Below are positions 43,601 to 52,962 of a DNA stretch of 64,000 bases, in pieces. The stretch is from Acidobacteriota bacterium. GTDB lineage: Bacteria; Acidobacteriota; Vicinamibacteria; Vicinamibacterales; SCN-69-37. The DNA lies in contig JADYYY010000003.1 in assembly GCA_020853395.1 (NCBI GenBank), positions 62,001 to 126,000 on the forward strand. Direction: 5' to 3'. The notes beneath the pieces are model-generated. The model was given only the letters and a program-made list of their open reading frames with translations. It was not told the DNA's origin and searched no databases. Positions within the stretch are counted from its first letter, which is position 1. Every line of letters starts with the position of its first letter. The position numbers and the translations under genes were made by a program.

Positions 43601-44441
43601 GCAGCGCTGCCGCGCCGACGAGGACGGCCGCGCCGCCCGAGGCGATCAGCCACGTGGACCAGGTCATGCCGGTTCGACGCCGGCCGACCAGCGGGCCGCT
43701 CAACACGACGAGCGCGACCACGAGCGGCAGTGCGGCCGTGGCGAGCGCACGCGACTGGAATCGCGCGCGGGCCGCGGCGATGTCCGCTTGCGCGTAGTGC
43801 ACTTCGAGCAACGGCCGATCGATGACGAACGCGTTCGGCGTGGCCAACGCCCCGGCGGCGTAGGTCGGGATGATCGTGATCGGGCCGAATGCGGTAGGCA
43901 GCATCGGCGTGCCGTCCCGCGTCGCCGACGTGAGCACGCGCTCGGCCGCAACGGTCGCGACGCGCCGCCCCTGACGCTCGATCGGGCGCACGGCGACGAG
44001 GCGAAGGCCGACGGGACCTGGCACGACCACGAGCGTCGAAGGCCCTGCGAGCAGATGCGGTGCGAGATCCCCGGCCGGGCCGTCGCTCCAGGCCAGCATC
44101 CGGAATCCCGACGATGGATCGGGGACGTACACGGTCGCCGTGATCGCCCCGGGCCGCGACGGTCCGGCCAGCACTTCGAGCCGTGCGAACAGCACCGACA
44201 GCTCGGCGCCGCTCTCGGTCGCGTCGACGAAGGGCATCGCGTCGGCGACGACGCGACGGGCGAGCGCTTCGACCTCGTCCGCCTGCCGGCGGATGTGCTC
44301 GCGAATCTCCGTCTCGAGTCTCTGGATCGTCGCGGCGTCGTTCGTCCCGAAGCGCCAGAGCTCCCAGGCCTTGCCGCCGCCGGCCAGCAGGACGGCCGCG
44401 ATCACGAGCGCGGACAGCACGACGCGGACCGGCGACGACAC
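40596..44441 (-). CDS. large multi-membrane sensor histidine kinase (NtrY-like)
   Basis: 1281 aa. One N-terminal helix, a periplasmic segment, then a group of about eight membrane helices (roughly residues 230-490), another extracytoplasmic domain (about 510-740), two further helices, a dCache/PAS-like loop (about 810-960), and a helix before HAMP (VARLTNATRRIAAGQLDVRI). HisKA has NEMARQVAHEIKNPLTPIQL (NtrB/NtrY type, His in AHEIKNP), and HATPase_c has VENALQAMPDGG, DSGVGMDEQT and STKTGGSGLGLANA. The start is GTG 44441. No response regulator lies beside it. The 3' end overlaps pssA on the other strand, so the last residues could be non-essential. Confidence 0.88.
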   Translation of the reverse strand: MSSPVRVVLSALVIAAVLLAGGGKAWELWRFGTNDAATIQRLETEIREHIRRQADEVEALARRVVADAMPFVDATESGAELSVLFARLEVLAGPSRPGAITATVYVPDPSSGFRMLAWSDGPAGDLAPHLLAGPSTLVVVPGPVGLRLVAVRPIERQGRRVATVAAERVLTSATRDGTPMLPTAFGPITIIPTYAAGALATPNAFVIDRPLLEVHYAQADIAAARARFQSRALATAALPLVVALVVLSGPLVGRRRTGMTWSTWLIASGGAAVLVGAAALLLTAVMDRLDAPDVAVRLGRAGALAAIVGLVAGGAWWRRWPRRTPASAQRRFVAEQLFAGALLAAAIAGAWAILSGQIPPSSLAAWHSALFPFDLMGLLNVWTVLLTVLAIGWAAAAVLAIAAERWRLARSAAWSALAIGCWTLPVAALVASSPRWPTPPGPPALSMTLLFAGFAVAAPRLRRRYRHATQSSRLVLGFLALVVPLAGLYPLVASAIDRSARAVIETEYSPQAARQSDDIRSLLRKVQDELDRLPLAAQVRLTPAQPIESQSAFLIWNQTALKSTRVISDIELYGRDRSLLSRFALNFPEYVARTTTQKWPGAGCEWETFGEVTRFGSSNRTMLHAQKGLCDPEQGFVGAVVVHVAPTDYDALPFVASASPSSDLVRVGGTRAPRAGGPVGLELVVYGWSLQPIFTTDDGIAWTIDDALFRRIYGDGRPFWTTLDANRRRYHVHLQQNRAGIYALGYPAATLRDHAARLAEIAAVAALLFIIVQAAAVLYVPLVRRTRAPLRVLITEVRTSFYRKLFLFFVLVAVGPVLLFALAFSGFMQARFRDDIQGEAASVVAVARRVFEQIAVNEQSGAQPPSDDMMVWIRQVIEEDVNLFDGPALVATSQRDLFNSGLLPGRTPATVYRKIALERLPSFVTEDQQYLVAASPLPALGPGAVLSVPLAPRQREIQQEIDELNRGVLVGSVLVVLFAAGLGASLAGRIADPVARLTNATRRIAAGQLDVRIAADTADELRRLVDDFNTMTARLVAQRAELARANQLKAWNEMARQVAHEIKNPLTPIQLAAEHLQRVHGDRGRPLGETLDQCIRTVLGQVRLLRQIASEFANFASEPTSRPEAVDLGALVNGIIEPYRPGLAGNVAIDTTLTAGVIVRADRTLLVRALTNLVENALQAMPDGGALRVTVEASREVATIVIADSGVGMDEQTIAHAFEPYFSTKTGGSGLGLANAQRSIEREGGTIALASTPGQGTIVTVTLPRMAAPHDGSAPSSAPSR

Positions 44442-44491
44442 GTTCAGCGTCCGAAGGAAGGCATTGCCGCCGAGAATACCAAATCCGGCGA

Positions 44492-44500
44492 TGCTATACT
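44492..44500 (+). promoter_or_regulatory. extended -10 promoter for the polytopic membrane gene
   Basis: TGCTATACT is an extended -10 (TGn plus TATACT), 30 nt before ATG 44531. No Shine-Dalgarno sequence is seen. Confidence 0.45.
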
Positions 44501-44530
44501 CGGCGGCCGCCGGCGCGCCGGTCCCTCCCG

Positions 44531-45538
44531 ATGTCCACTCTGCCGCTCGGCGCGGCGCTGAAGCGCGGCGCCATCGTCACCGCAGCGAACTGGCCGGTGG
44601 TGCTCGTCGACTTCGTGCTCGAGTCCTTCTACAAGCTCACGCTCACGGTGCCGATTCTCGGCGGCGCGCTGATGGTGACGGCCATCGTCGGGTCCGATCT
44701 CGACACGGTCGTGGGCGAAGGGCTGCGGGCGACCGCCGACCTCGTGCTCGGCTCGCTGTCGACGGCGCCCGTCGCGCTCATCACGTTTCTCGTCGCGCTC
44801 GCGATCGTCGGGGTCGGCGGCGAGGCGATCATGTTCGTCGTCAAGGCAGGGACGCTGAACGTGCTCGTCGCCGGAGAACGTGCCGCTGCCGACGTCCACG
44901 TCGCCGGATCGGTGCTGGTGTCGCTGTCGCAAGCGTCGGCGTGGAGCCTGGCCGCCGTCTACGAGGGGGCGCGGCGTTTCGGCGGGCGCGCGCTCGTGCT
45001 GGCGCTCTGGCTCGGCCTCGTGTACGTGGCGATCGGAGGGGCGTGCCTCGTCGTGCTGGGCTACGGGCTGTCGGTGGCGAGCCGCTCGGCATGGCTTCCG
45101 GCCTGGCCGCTGCTCGTGCTCCTCGCGACGAGCACGAGTGTCGTCGCCATCACGCTCGTCAATCTCGTCTACGACCTACTGCGCGTCATCGTCGTCACCG
45201 ACGACTGCTCGGTGCGCGCCGCGGTCGCACGGCTCCGGCGCTTCGTGACCGAGGACGCGCGTCACGTGCTCGGGATCTTCAGCGTCATCGGCGGCGTCGT
45301 GCTGCTCGCTACCGCCGGATCGCTCGTGGCCGCGGCCGGAATGGCGCTGACCGCGTGGATCCCGTTCCTCGGCCTGGTCGTCGTGCCGCTGCAAGCCGTG
45401 GCGTGGCTGCTGCGGGGAGTGAGCTTCCAGTTTCTGGCGCTCGCCGCGTTGTCGGCCTACCAGACGCAGTACCGGCGATTCTCCGAGACGCGTGGCGGCG
45501 CCGTTGATACCGGTAGTGGAGGAGAGGTCCTCCCCTAG
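44531..45538 (+). CDS. polytopic membrane protein of unknown function
   Basis: 335 aa with about six hydrophobic segments (near residues 15-60, 75-105, 150-180, 185-210, 245-275, 280-310) and no recognised catalytic motif. ATG 44531 starts at the first conserved-looking segment; the open frame extends upstream but overlaps the promoter. Its 3' end overlaps the convergent propeller gene by 4 bp. Function unknown. Confidence 0.7.
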   Translation: MSTLPLGAALKRGAIVTAANWPVVLVDFVLESFYKLTLTVPILGGALMVTAIVGSDLDTVVGEGLRATADLVLGSLSTAPVALITFLVALAIVGVGGEAIMFVVKAGTLNVLVAGERAAADVHVAGSVLVSLSQASAWSLAAVYEGARRFGGRALVLALWLGLVYVAIGGACLVVLGYGLSVASRSAWLPAWPLLVLLATSTSVVAITLVNLVYDLLRVIVVTDDCSVRAAVARLRRFVTEDARHVLGIFSVIGGVVLLATAGSLVAAAGMALTAWIPFLGLVVVPLQAVAWLLRGVSFQFLALAALSAYQTQYRRFSETRGGAVDTGSGGEVLP

Positions 45539-46860
45539 GGTTTCTGCTGGGTCGGTCCCGGCATCGGTGGGGCCGCAGGAGCCGGCGGAGGAGTGGCTGC
45601 GGGCGGCGGCGCCGCAGGCGCGCTTTTCTGGAGCAGGACGAGCGACGTGCGCGCTGGCGACGTCATGATCATCGCGATGACCGAACCGTCCGGGGCAATC
45701 GCGCCGGCCTGCAACGTCGGCGGCGTCTCGGCGGAATCGAATCCCGGCACGCGGGTCAATTTGAAATCCTCGGCGCTGTTGAAGACGACGAATTCCGACG
45801 TCACGAGCGGCACGGCGAGCAGCGCGCCGGCAATCTGCGGGCCGTCGATGGGCCGCGAGATCGCCGACAGTGTCCGTCGCCGCGCGCCGTTCTCGGCGTC
45901 GAAGACCCGGATGATCGCATCGAGGAACGCGACGTACACGTGTCGAGCGTCGGTCAGCGGCGCGCCGACGGGCCGGACCCTGACAGGAAAACACCAGTCC
46001 AGCGCGCCGCCCTCCGTGCGGTAGGCGCACACATAGCCTTCGCCAGCTACGAGAAAGATGCGTTCCGGCGTGGCCGTGAGCGCCGTGGGCCGGATGTCGA
46101 GCGGCGTCCGCCACTGGAGGCGGCCCGAGCCCAGGTCGAACGCGACGAGCGCGCGATCCTGGTACGCCACGGCGACGGACGCGCCGATGGCGATCACCGC
46201 CGCGGGTTCGCCGGTCGCGGCCGCCTCCCAGAGGACGGCGCCGTCCGCGGCCCGAATCGCGCGGAGTCCCCAGGCGCCGGCGGCGAGGATCACGCTGTCG
46301 CTGGAGGCGAGGGCGATCGGCGCCGGCGCGGAGGCGGTCCAGCGCGTCCGGCCATCGGCCGTATCGATTGCGACCACGGCATCTGTCGTTGCGGCGGCGA
46401 GCAGGCCCGGCAACACTAGCGGGCGCACGCTCACGCGGATGTCGGACGTCCACGCGACGCGGCCATCCGCCAGCGCGCGCGCCTCGATGGGCGTGTCGAT
46501 GCCGGAGCTGATGACGTGAGCGGGCGTCAGCGACAGGTGCCGTGGCGCGGCCGCCCGGAGGCTCTCGATCCAGGCCGGCTTGTACAAAGGCTGGGCTGGA
46601 GCCGTTGTCGGCGCCTCCGGGCGCCGAGGCGCCGTGTCGCTCGCGGGCGGCGTGCTCGACGGCGGCGTCGACGAAGCGGCGGCGGGCGTTGGCGTTTCAC
46701 TCTGCCGATCGGGCGACGAGGGATCCGGCGCCGGCGAAGACGATGGCGGTGGGATGGGGCTCTGGATTCCCCGCAACGAACGCGCTTCCACCTGATGGGG
46801 TAGTGAGCACCCGATCGTCAGCGCGAGACCCCAACATATCGTGGCCCGGGTTCTCGACAC
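45535..46860 (-). CDS. secreted PQQ-type beta-propeller protein (BamB-like)
   Basis: About 441 aa from GTG 46860. A signal peptide (RATICWGLALTIGCSLP) is followed by a long Pro/Ser/Thr-rich linker (about 30-100), then PQQ-like repeats: ARALADGRVAWTSDI, VVAIDTADGRTRWTASA, LRAIRAADGAVLWEAAA, LVAFDLGSGRLQWRTP, VCAYRTEGGALDWCFPV, IRVFDAENGARRRTL. The repeats with Ala-x-Asp-Gly and Trp fit a BamB-type propeller, perhaps an envelope scaffold. The C-terminus is Pro/Ala-rich. An ATG at 46908 is possible but would put a basic tail before the signal peptide and cover the divergent promoter. Confidence 0.78.
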   Translation of the reverse strand: MSRTRATICWGLALTIGCSLPHQVEARSLRGIQSPIPPPSSSPAPDPSSPDRQSETPTPAAASSTPPSSTPPASDTAPRRPEAPTTAPAQPLYKPAWIESLRAAAPRHLSLTPAHVISSGIDTPIEARALADGRVAWTSDIRVSVRPLVLPGLLAAATTDAVVAIDTADGRTRWTASAPAPIALASSDSVILAAGAWGLRAIRAADGAVLWEAAATGEPAAVIAIGASVAVAYQDRALVAFDLGSGRLQWRTPLDIRPTALTATPERIFLVAGEGYVCAYRTEGGALDWCFPVRVRPVGAPLTDARHVYVAFLDAIIRVFDAENGARRRTLSAISRPIDGPQIAGALLAVPLVTSEFVVFNSAEDFKLTRVPGFDSAETPPTLQAGAIAPDGSVIAMIMTSPARTSLVLLQKSAPAAPPPAATPPPAPAAPPMPGPTQQKP

Positions 46861-46865
46861 CCGCT

Positions 46866-46871
46866 TATAAT
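46866..46871 (+). promoter_or_regulatory. consensus -10 TATAAT in the guaA / propeller divergent region
   Basis: A perfect TATAAT for guaA (start 46925). The sequence TTATAATAG also reads ATTATAA on the other strand, so it could serve the propeller gene, with a start at 46860 that would be nearly leaderless. Confidence 0.5.
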
Positions 46872-46924
46872 AGCGACGTTCCGACGGGCGCCGGTCTCGT
46901 CGTTGCATCGCCCCAGCCGCATCT

Positions 46925-48460
46925 GTGACTCATCAGCTCGTCCTCGTCCTCGATTTCGGCTCGCAGTACACCCAGTTGATTGCGCGTCGGCTTCGAGAGT
47001 TGTCGGTGTATTCGGAGATCGTGCCGCACACGACGTCGGCGGAGGCCATGCGGCGCCGTCAACCCGCCGGGATCATCCTGTCGGGTGGACCGCGCAGCGT
47101 GCGCGAGGCGGGGGCGCCCACGCCGGATCCGGGCGTGTGGAGCCTCGGCGTGCCGATGCTCGGGATCTGCTACGGCATGCAGGTCATGACGCACCAGCTC
47201 GGCGGCACGGTGGGCAGCGCGCCGCATCGCGAATTCGGGCTCGCCACGGTGACGATGGCGGCACGCGGGCCGTTGTTCGACGCGCTGCCCGAATCGCTGC
47301 GCGTCTGGGCCAGCCACGGCGACTTCGTCGCGCAGGCGCCCGACGGCTTTGCCGTCACCGCCACGTCGTCGAACGCACCGGTCGCCGCGATGGCGGATCC
47401 CGAGCGGCGGCTGTATGGCCTGCTGTTCCATCCGGAGGTGGCGCATACCGAGCACGGTCTCGACATCCTCCGCAACTTCGCGTTCACGATCTGCGGCTGC
47501 CGCGGCGACTGGACGATGGCGTCGTTCGTGGACGAGTCGATCGAGAAGATCCGCGCGCAGGTCGGGAACGGCCGCGTGGTGTGCGGGCTCTCGGGCGGCG
47601 TGGACTCGACGGTGGCGGCGGTGCTGCTGCACCGGGCGATCGGCGATCGGCTGACCTGCATCTTCGTGGACAACGGCCTGCTGCGGCTGAACGAGGCGGA
47701 ACAGGTGCGGGGGCGCTTCGCGAGGCTCGGGCTGCCGCTCGACTTCGTCGACGCATCGGAGCTCTTCCTCGAGCGGCTGGCGGGGGTGATCGATCCGGAG
47801 CGCAAACGCAAGATCATCGGGTCGGCGTTCATCGATGTGTTCGAGCGGCGGGCGCACGAGCTCGGCCACTTCGACTTCCTCGCCCAGGGGACGCTCTACC
47901 CGGACGTCATCGAAAGCGTTTCGGTCGTCGGGCAGTCGGCGCTGATCAAGAGCCATCACAACGTCGGCGGCCTGCCCGAGCGCATGCGCTTCACGCTCGT
48001 CGAGCCGTTGCGGGCGCTGTTCAAGGACGAGGTGCGCGCGGTCGGCACGGCGCTCGGCCTCGACGACGAGTTCGTGTGGCGGCAGCCCTTCCCGGGGCCT
48101 GGCCTCGCCGTGCGGCTGCTCGGGGCGCCCACGCGCGAGCGGCTGGACCTGCTCCGGCGCGCCGACGCGATCGTCGTCGATGAAGTGCGCAAGGGCGGCT
48201 GGTATCGCCGGCTGTGGCAGGCCTTCGCGGTGCTGCTGCCCGTGCAGAGCGTGGGCGTCATGGGCGACGAGCGCACCTACGAGTACACGGTCGCCGTGCG
48301 CGCGGTCGAGAGCAAGGACGGGATGACGGCCGACTGGGCGCGGCTGCCTCACGATCTGCTCGCGGCGATCTCGTCGCGGATCGTGAACGAGGTGCGCGGC
48401 ATCAACCGCGTCGTCTACGACATCAGCTCGAAGCCTCCCGCGACGATCGAGTGGGAATAG
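46925..48460 (+). CDS. guaA: GMP synthase (glutamine-hydrolysing)
   Basis: 511 aa cytosolic enzyme converting XMP to GMP. The class-I glutamine amidotransferase domain has nucleophile Cys82 in [10 protein letters not shown] and the His/Glu pair in [13 protein letters not shown]. The ATP pyrophosphatase P-loop is [17 protein letters not shown] (about 220), followed by the dimerisation domain with [12 protein letters not shown] and ending [12 protein letters not shown] start. Length is normal. First gene of a long forward run. Confidence 0.97.
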   Translation: MTHQLVLVLDFGSQYTQLIARRLRELSVYSEIVPHTTSAEAMRRRQPAGIILSGGPRSVREAGAPTPDPGVWSLGVPMLGICYGMQVMTHQLGGTVGSAPHREFGLATVTMAARGPLFDALPESLRVWASHGDFVAQAPDGFAVTATSSNAPVAAMADPERRLYGLLFHPEVAHTEHGLDILRNFAFTICGCRGDWTMASFVDESIEKIRAQVGNGRVVCGLSGGVDSTVAAVLLHRAIGDRLTCIFVDNGLLRLNEAEQVRGRFARLGLPLDFVDASELFLERLAGVIDPERKRKIIGSAFIDVFERRAHELGHFDFLAQGTLYPDVIESVSVVGQSALIKSHHNVGGLPERMRFTLVEPLRALFKDEVRAVGTALGLDDEFVWRQPFPGPGLAVRLLGAPTRERLDLLRRADAIVVDEVRKGGWYRRLWQAFAVLLPVQSVGVMGDERTYEYTVAVRAVESKDGMTADWARLPHDLLAAISSRIVNEVRGINRVVYDISSKPPATIEWE

Positions 48461-48464
48461 GCGG

Positions 48465-51400
48465 ATGCGCGAGTTCGTCCACCTCCACCTGCACACCGAG
48501 TACTCGCTGCTCGACGGCGCCTGCCGCATCGGCGAGATGCTCGATCGGGCTGTCGAGCTGCAGATGCCCGCCGTGGCCGTCACCGAGCACGGCAACATGT
48601 TCTCGGCCGTCGTGTTCCACGATGCGGCGCGCAAGCGCGGCATCAAGCCGATTCTGGGCTGCGAAGTGTACGTCGCGCCGGGCAGCCGGACGGATCGATC
48701 CGGCACGCCGGGCGAGACCGCGAACCATCTCGTGCTGCTCGCCGAGACCAACGAGGGCTTCCACAACCTCGTCAAGCTGGTATCGGCGGGCTACATGGAC
48801 GGGTTCTACTACAAGCCCCGCATCGACAAGGATCTGCTCGCGCAGCACTCGCGCGGGCTGATCGGCCTGAGCAGTTGTCTCAAGGGGGAAGTCGCCACGC
48901 GGATCCGCACGGATCAGGCGGCCAAGGCCATCGGCGCCGCCGCGACGTTCCGCGACATCCTCGGCCCCGGCAACTTCTTCCTCGAGATGCAGTATCAGGG
49001 CATCGAGGAGCAGCGCATCGTCAATGCGGGCCTGCTGCCGATCGCGCGCGATCTCGGCATGCCGCTCGTGTGCACGAACGACGTGCACTATCTCCGCCAG
49101 AGCGATCAGCATCCGCACGACATCCTGCTGTGCATCGGCACCGGCAAGAGCGTGAGCGACGAGAAGCGGCTGCGCTATCACGGCGATCAGTTCTTCCTGA
49201 AGACCGCGGACGAGATGTGGCAGGTGTTCGGCGACTACCCGGAGGCGCTGACGAACACGGTGCGGATCGCCGAGCGGTGCGACGTGACGCTCCCCAAGGG
49301 CGAGGCCCACTTGCCCAACTTCGCGGTCCCTCCCGGCTACACCGTCGATTCCTATTTCGAGGAGGTGGTCCGCCAGGGCTTCGAGGCGCGCATGCCCCAG
49401 TGGCGTGCGCTCGAGGCGCGCGGCGAGCTGCGGCACACGCTGGCGGAGTACGAGCAGCGGCTCGCCTTCGAGATCGACGTGATCCGCCGGATGCGCTACC
49501 CCGGCTACTTCCTCATCGTCTGGGACTTCATCCGGTACGCGCGCGAACGTGGCATCCCGGTCGGTCCGGGCCGAGGCTCGGCCGCCGGCAGCCTGGTCGC
49601 CTACACGCTGCGGATCACCGACGTCGATCCGCTGCACTTCGACCTGTACTTCGAGCGCTTCCTGAATCCCGAGCGCGTGACGCTGCCCGATATCGACATC
49701 GACTTCTGCGAACGGCGGCGGGGCGAGGTCATTCAGTACGTGACCGAGCGCTACGGCCGCGAGAACGTCGCCCAGATCATCACGTTCGGGACGATGAAGG
49801 CCAAGGCCGCGGTGCGCGACGTCGGCCGCGTGCTCGAGATGCCGATTGCCGAGGTCAACCGCGTCGCCAACCTGATTCCGAGCCAGCTCGACATGACGCT
49901 GGATCTCGCGCTGAAGGAATCGCCGCCGCTCGCCGATCTCGAGAAGAGCGACCCGCGGGTGCGCGAGCTGCTGACCGTGGCGAAGCGCCTGGAGAGCATG
50001 ACGCGTCACGCCTCGGTCCACGCCGCGGGCGTCGTCATCGCCCCGAAGCCGCTCACCGAGTTCGTCCCGCTCTATCGCAGCCAGAAGGACGAGGGCGAGA
50101 TCACCACCCAGTGGGCGATGAAGGAGATCGAGCGCGTCGGTCTCCTGAAGATGGACTTCCTCGGCCTCAGCACGCTGACGCTGCTCGACGATGCCGTCGA
50201 GCACATCGAGGAAACGACCGGCGTGACGGTGGATCTCGACCACCTCCCGCTCGACGACGCCAAGACCTATCAACTGTTCCAGAACGGTCAGACGCACGGC
50301 GTGTTCCAGTTCGAGAGCTCGGGCATGCGCGACACGCTGCGCAAGGCCAGGCCGCAGTGCCTCGAGGATCTGATCGCATTGAACGCCTTGTACCGGCCGG
50401 GCCCGCTGCGCGGCGGCGTCGTCGACGACTACATCGCGCGCAAGCACGGCCGGGTCGAGATCAGGTACGAGCTGCCGCAGATGGAGGGCGTGCTGCGGGA
50501 GACCTACGGCGTCATCGCCTACCAGGAGCAGGTCATGCGCCTCGCCAGCGAGCTGGCCGGCTTCACGCTCGGCGAAGCCGACGAGCTGCGGCGCGCGATG
50601 GGCAAGAAGGACGCCGCCAAGATGCAGGCGCAGCGCGATCGCTTCATGCAGGGCTGCGCCGACCGGAAGATCCCCGAGAAGAAGGCGACCAAGGTCTTCG
50701 AGTTCATCGAGTTCTTCGCCGGCTACGGCTTCAACAAGTCGCATTCGACGACCTACGCGCTGCTCGCCTACCAGACGGCGTACCTGAAGGCGAACTATCC
50801 GCGCCATTTCATGGCGGCGCTGCTCACCATCGAATCGCAGAACTCGGACAAGGTGGCCCTCTATTTGGCCGAGTGCCGAGAGCTCGGCGTCCCGGTGCTG
50901 CCGCCGGACATCAACGCGAGCCGCCTGGCCTTCACGGTCGAGCCGGAAGGCGTTCGATTCGGGCTCGGGGCCGTCAAGGGCGCGGGAGAAGGCGCGATCC
51001 GGTCGATCCTCGAGGCGCGACAGGCGCTCGGCGGCCGGATCAGCTCAGTCTTCGAGCTCGCCGAGCGGGTCGATTTGCGCGCGGTCAACAAGAAGGTGCT
51101 CGATGCGCTCACGAAGGCCGGCGCGTTCGACTCGTTGTCGCCGGGCGGCCGCGAAGGCTACCTCGCGTGGCGGCCCAGGCTGATCGCGGGCCTGGACCGC
51201 ATCCTCGACCACGGCGCGCGGCACCAGCGGGATCGCGATCAGGGGCAGAGCCAATTGTTCGGCGGCGATCTGGCAGCGGACGCCCGAAGCCTCGACGAAA
51301 CGGCCCTGCCGTCCGCGGCGCCCTGGACCGAGACCGACGCGCTCGCGGCGGAGAAGGAAGCGCTCGGCTTGTACCTCTCCGGGCACCCGCTGCAACGATA

Positions 51401-51959
51401 CGCGGCGGCCATCGCCGCGGCCGGAGGACGGCGGCTCGAGATGCTCACCCAGTCCGAGCCGGACTGCGCCATCGCCGGCATCGTCACCGGCCTGCGCCAA
51501 CTGAAGACCAAGCGGGGCGATCGGATGGCGGTGTTCTCGCTCGAGGACGACATGGCGAAGGTGGAAGCCGTCGTGTTTCCCGAGGCGTTCACCCGCTACG
51601 GCGGCCTCGTCGCCGACGATGCCATGCTGCTCGTGCGCGGGAAGTACGAGCGCGGCGAGGAGTCGAGCCGGCTCGTGGTGAGCGAGATCGTGCCGCTCGA
51701 CCTCGTGCGTGAGCGGACGGTGAAGGAAGTCGAGATTCGGCTTGCGGGCAAGGGCCTGGAGCGCGTCGGGCTGCGGGAGCTCGCCGACGTGTTCGAGCGC
51801 CATCAAGGCGATCGGCGGGTATCGGTGGTCGTGGACGTCAAGGGCGAGCCGGGCAGGCTGCGCGTCCGCGCGGCGACGGCGCGGCGCATCCGGCCGAGCG
51901 ATGTCTTCGTCCGCGACGTCGAGGCGATCTGCGGCGCCGGCGCGGTCGTGCTGAAGTGA
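48465..51959 (+). CDS. dnaE: DNA polymerase III alpha subunit
   Basis: 1164 aa replicative polymerase. The PHP domain starts FVHLHLHTEYSLLDGACRI, the palm has catalytic Asps in LPDIDIDFCERRRGEVIQYV (about 408-414) and GPGRGSAAGSLVAYTL, the fingers have YQEQVMRLASELAGFTLGEA, and the helix-hairpin-helix and OB-fold lie in the C-terminus (GIVTGLRQLKTKRGDRMAVF). Starts 4 bp after guaA. Confidence 0.97.
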   Translation: MREFVHLHLHTEYSLLDGACRIGEMLDRAVELQMPAVAVTEHGNMFSAVVFHDAARKRGIKPILGCEVYVAPGSRTDRSGTPGETANHLVLLAETNEGFHNLVKLVSAGYMDGFYYKPRIDKDLLAQHSRGLIGLSSCLKGEVATRIRTDQAAKAIGAAATFRDILGPGNFFLEMQYQGIEEQRIVNAGLLPIARDLGMPLVCTNDVHYLRQSDQHPHDILLCIGTGKSVSDEKRLRYHGDQFFLKTADEMWQVFGDYPEALTNTVRIAERCDVTLPKGEAHLPNFAVPPGYTVDSYFEEVVRQGFEARMPQWRALEARGELRHTLAEYEQRLAFEIDVIRRMRYPGYFLIVWDFIRYARERGIPVGPGRGSAAGSLVAYTLRITDVDPLHFDLYFERFLNPERVTLPDIDIDFCERRRGEVIQYVTERYGRENVAQIITFGTMKAKAAVRDVGRVLEMPIAEVNRVANLIPSQLDMTLDLALKESPPLADLEKSDPRVRELLTVAKRLESMTRHASVHAAGVVIAPKPLTEFVPLYRSQKDEGEITTQWAMKEIERVGLLKMDFLGLSTLTLLDDAVEHIEETTGVTVDLDHLPLDDAKTYQLFQNGQTHGVFQFESSGMRDTLRKARPQCLEDLIALNALYRPGPLRGGVVDDYIARKHGRVEIRYELPQMEGVLRETYGVIAYQEQVMRLASELAGFTLGEADELRRAMGKKDAAKMQAQRDRFMQGCADRKIPEKKATKVFEFIEFFAGYGFNKSHSTTYALLAYQTAYLKANYPRHFMAALLTIESQNSDKVALYLAECRELGVPVLPPDINASRLAFTVEPEGVRFGLGAVKGAGEGAIRSILEARQALGGRISSVFELAERVDLRAVNKKVLDALTKAGAFDSLSPGGREGYLAWRPRLIAGLDRILDHGARHQRDRDQGQSQLFGGDLAADARSLDETALPSAAPWTETDALAAEKEALGLYLSGHPLQRYAAAIAAAGGRRLEMLTQSEPDCAIAGIVTGLRQLKTKRGDRMAVFSLEDDMAKVEAVVFPEAFTRYGGLVADDAMLLVRGKYERGEESSRLVVSEIVPLDLVRERTVKEVEIRLAGKGLERVGLRELADVFERHQGDRRVSVVVDVKGEPGRLRVRAATARRIRPSDVFVRDVEAICGAGAVVLK

Positions 51960-51975
51960 GAGGACGGACGCGCTG

Positions 51976-52962
51976 ATGCCCGAGACCCTCGACTTCGAAG
52001 AGCCCGTCGCCCTCCTCCTGAAGGAAGTCGAGGCGCTGCGTCGGATGCCGGAGACGCGCGACCGGTTGGCCTCGATCGAGCGGCTGGAGGCGCGCGCGCA
52101 GGAGCTGCGCGCCGAGATCTTCCGGTCGCTCGCGCCCTGGCAGCGCGTCCTCGTGGCGCGCCATCCGAATCGGCCCTGCATGCTCGACTACGTCGAACGG
52201 CTCTTCACCGAGTTCGTCGAGCTGCACGGCGACCGGCGCTTCGGCGACGACAAGGCGATCGTCACCGGCCTCGGGACGTTCCGCGGGACGCCCGTCGCCG
52301 TCATGGGCCATCAGAAGGGGCGGGACACGAAGCAGAAGATCGTCAGGAACTTCGGGTACGCGAAGCCCGAAGGCTACCGCAAGGCGCTGCGGCTCTGCGG
52401 CCTCGCCGAGAAGTTCCGCCGGCCGGTGATCGTCTTCGTCGACACGCCGGCCGCCTATCCGGGCATCGAGTCCGAAGAGCGCGGCGTCGCCGAAGCCATC
52501 GCCCTCAACCTTCGTGAGATGGCGATGCTCGATACGCCGATCGTGGTGGTCGTGATCGGCGAAGGGGGCAGCGGCGGCGCCTTGGGGCTGGCCGTCGGCG
52601 ATCGCATCCTCATGCAGGAGTTCAGCATCTACAGCGTCATCCCGCCCGAGGGCTGCGCCGCGATCCTGTGGCGGGACAGCGCACGGAAGGTCGAAGCGGC
52701 CGAGGCCCTCAAGATCACGGCGCCCGATCTGCTCGATCTCGGGCTCATCGATGGGATCGTCGAGGAGCCGGTGGGCGGCGCGCACCAGGACTACGACGTC
52801 GCCGCGACGCTCGTGGGCGACGCTGTCGCGGCCGAGCTCGATCGGCTGGGCGATCTGACGCCCGCCGAGCGGCTCGACGCGCGCTATGCGAAGTTCCGCC
52901 GGATGGGGCAGCTCGGCCAGGCGTTCGAGGACGTCGGCGCGTCGCCGCGCCGCGCGGAGTGA
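51976..52962 (+). CDS. accA: acetyl-CoA carboxylase carboxyltransferase subunit alpha
   Basis: 328 aa. Part of the carboxyltransferase that makes malonyl-CoA for fatty-acid synthesis. An N-terminal helical region is followed by the crotonase-like core with IVTGLGTFRGTPVAVMGHQK, FVDTPAAYPGIESEERG, VVVIGEGGSGGALGLAVGD and PPEGCAAILWRD. Length and order fit E. coli AccA. Its stop overlaps the recJ start (TGATG). Confidence 0.97.
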   Translation: MPETLDFEEPVALLLKEVEALRRMPETRDRLASIERLEARAQELRAEIFRSLAPWQRVLVARHPNRPCMLDYVERLFTEFVELHGDRRFGDDKAIVTGLGTFRGTPVAVMGHQKGRDTKQKIVRNFGYAKPEGYRKALRLCGLAEKFRRPVIVFVDTPAAYPGIESEERGVAEAIALNLREMAMLDTPIVVVVIGEGGSGGALGLAVGDRILMQEFSIYSVIPPEGCAAILWRDSARKVEAAEALKITAPDLLDLGLIDGIVEEPVGGAHQDYDVAATLVGDAVAAELDRLGDLTPAERLDARYAKFRRMGQLGQAFEDVGASPRRAE

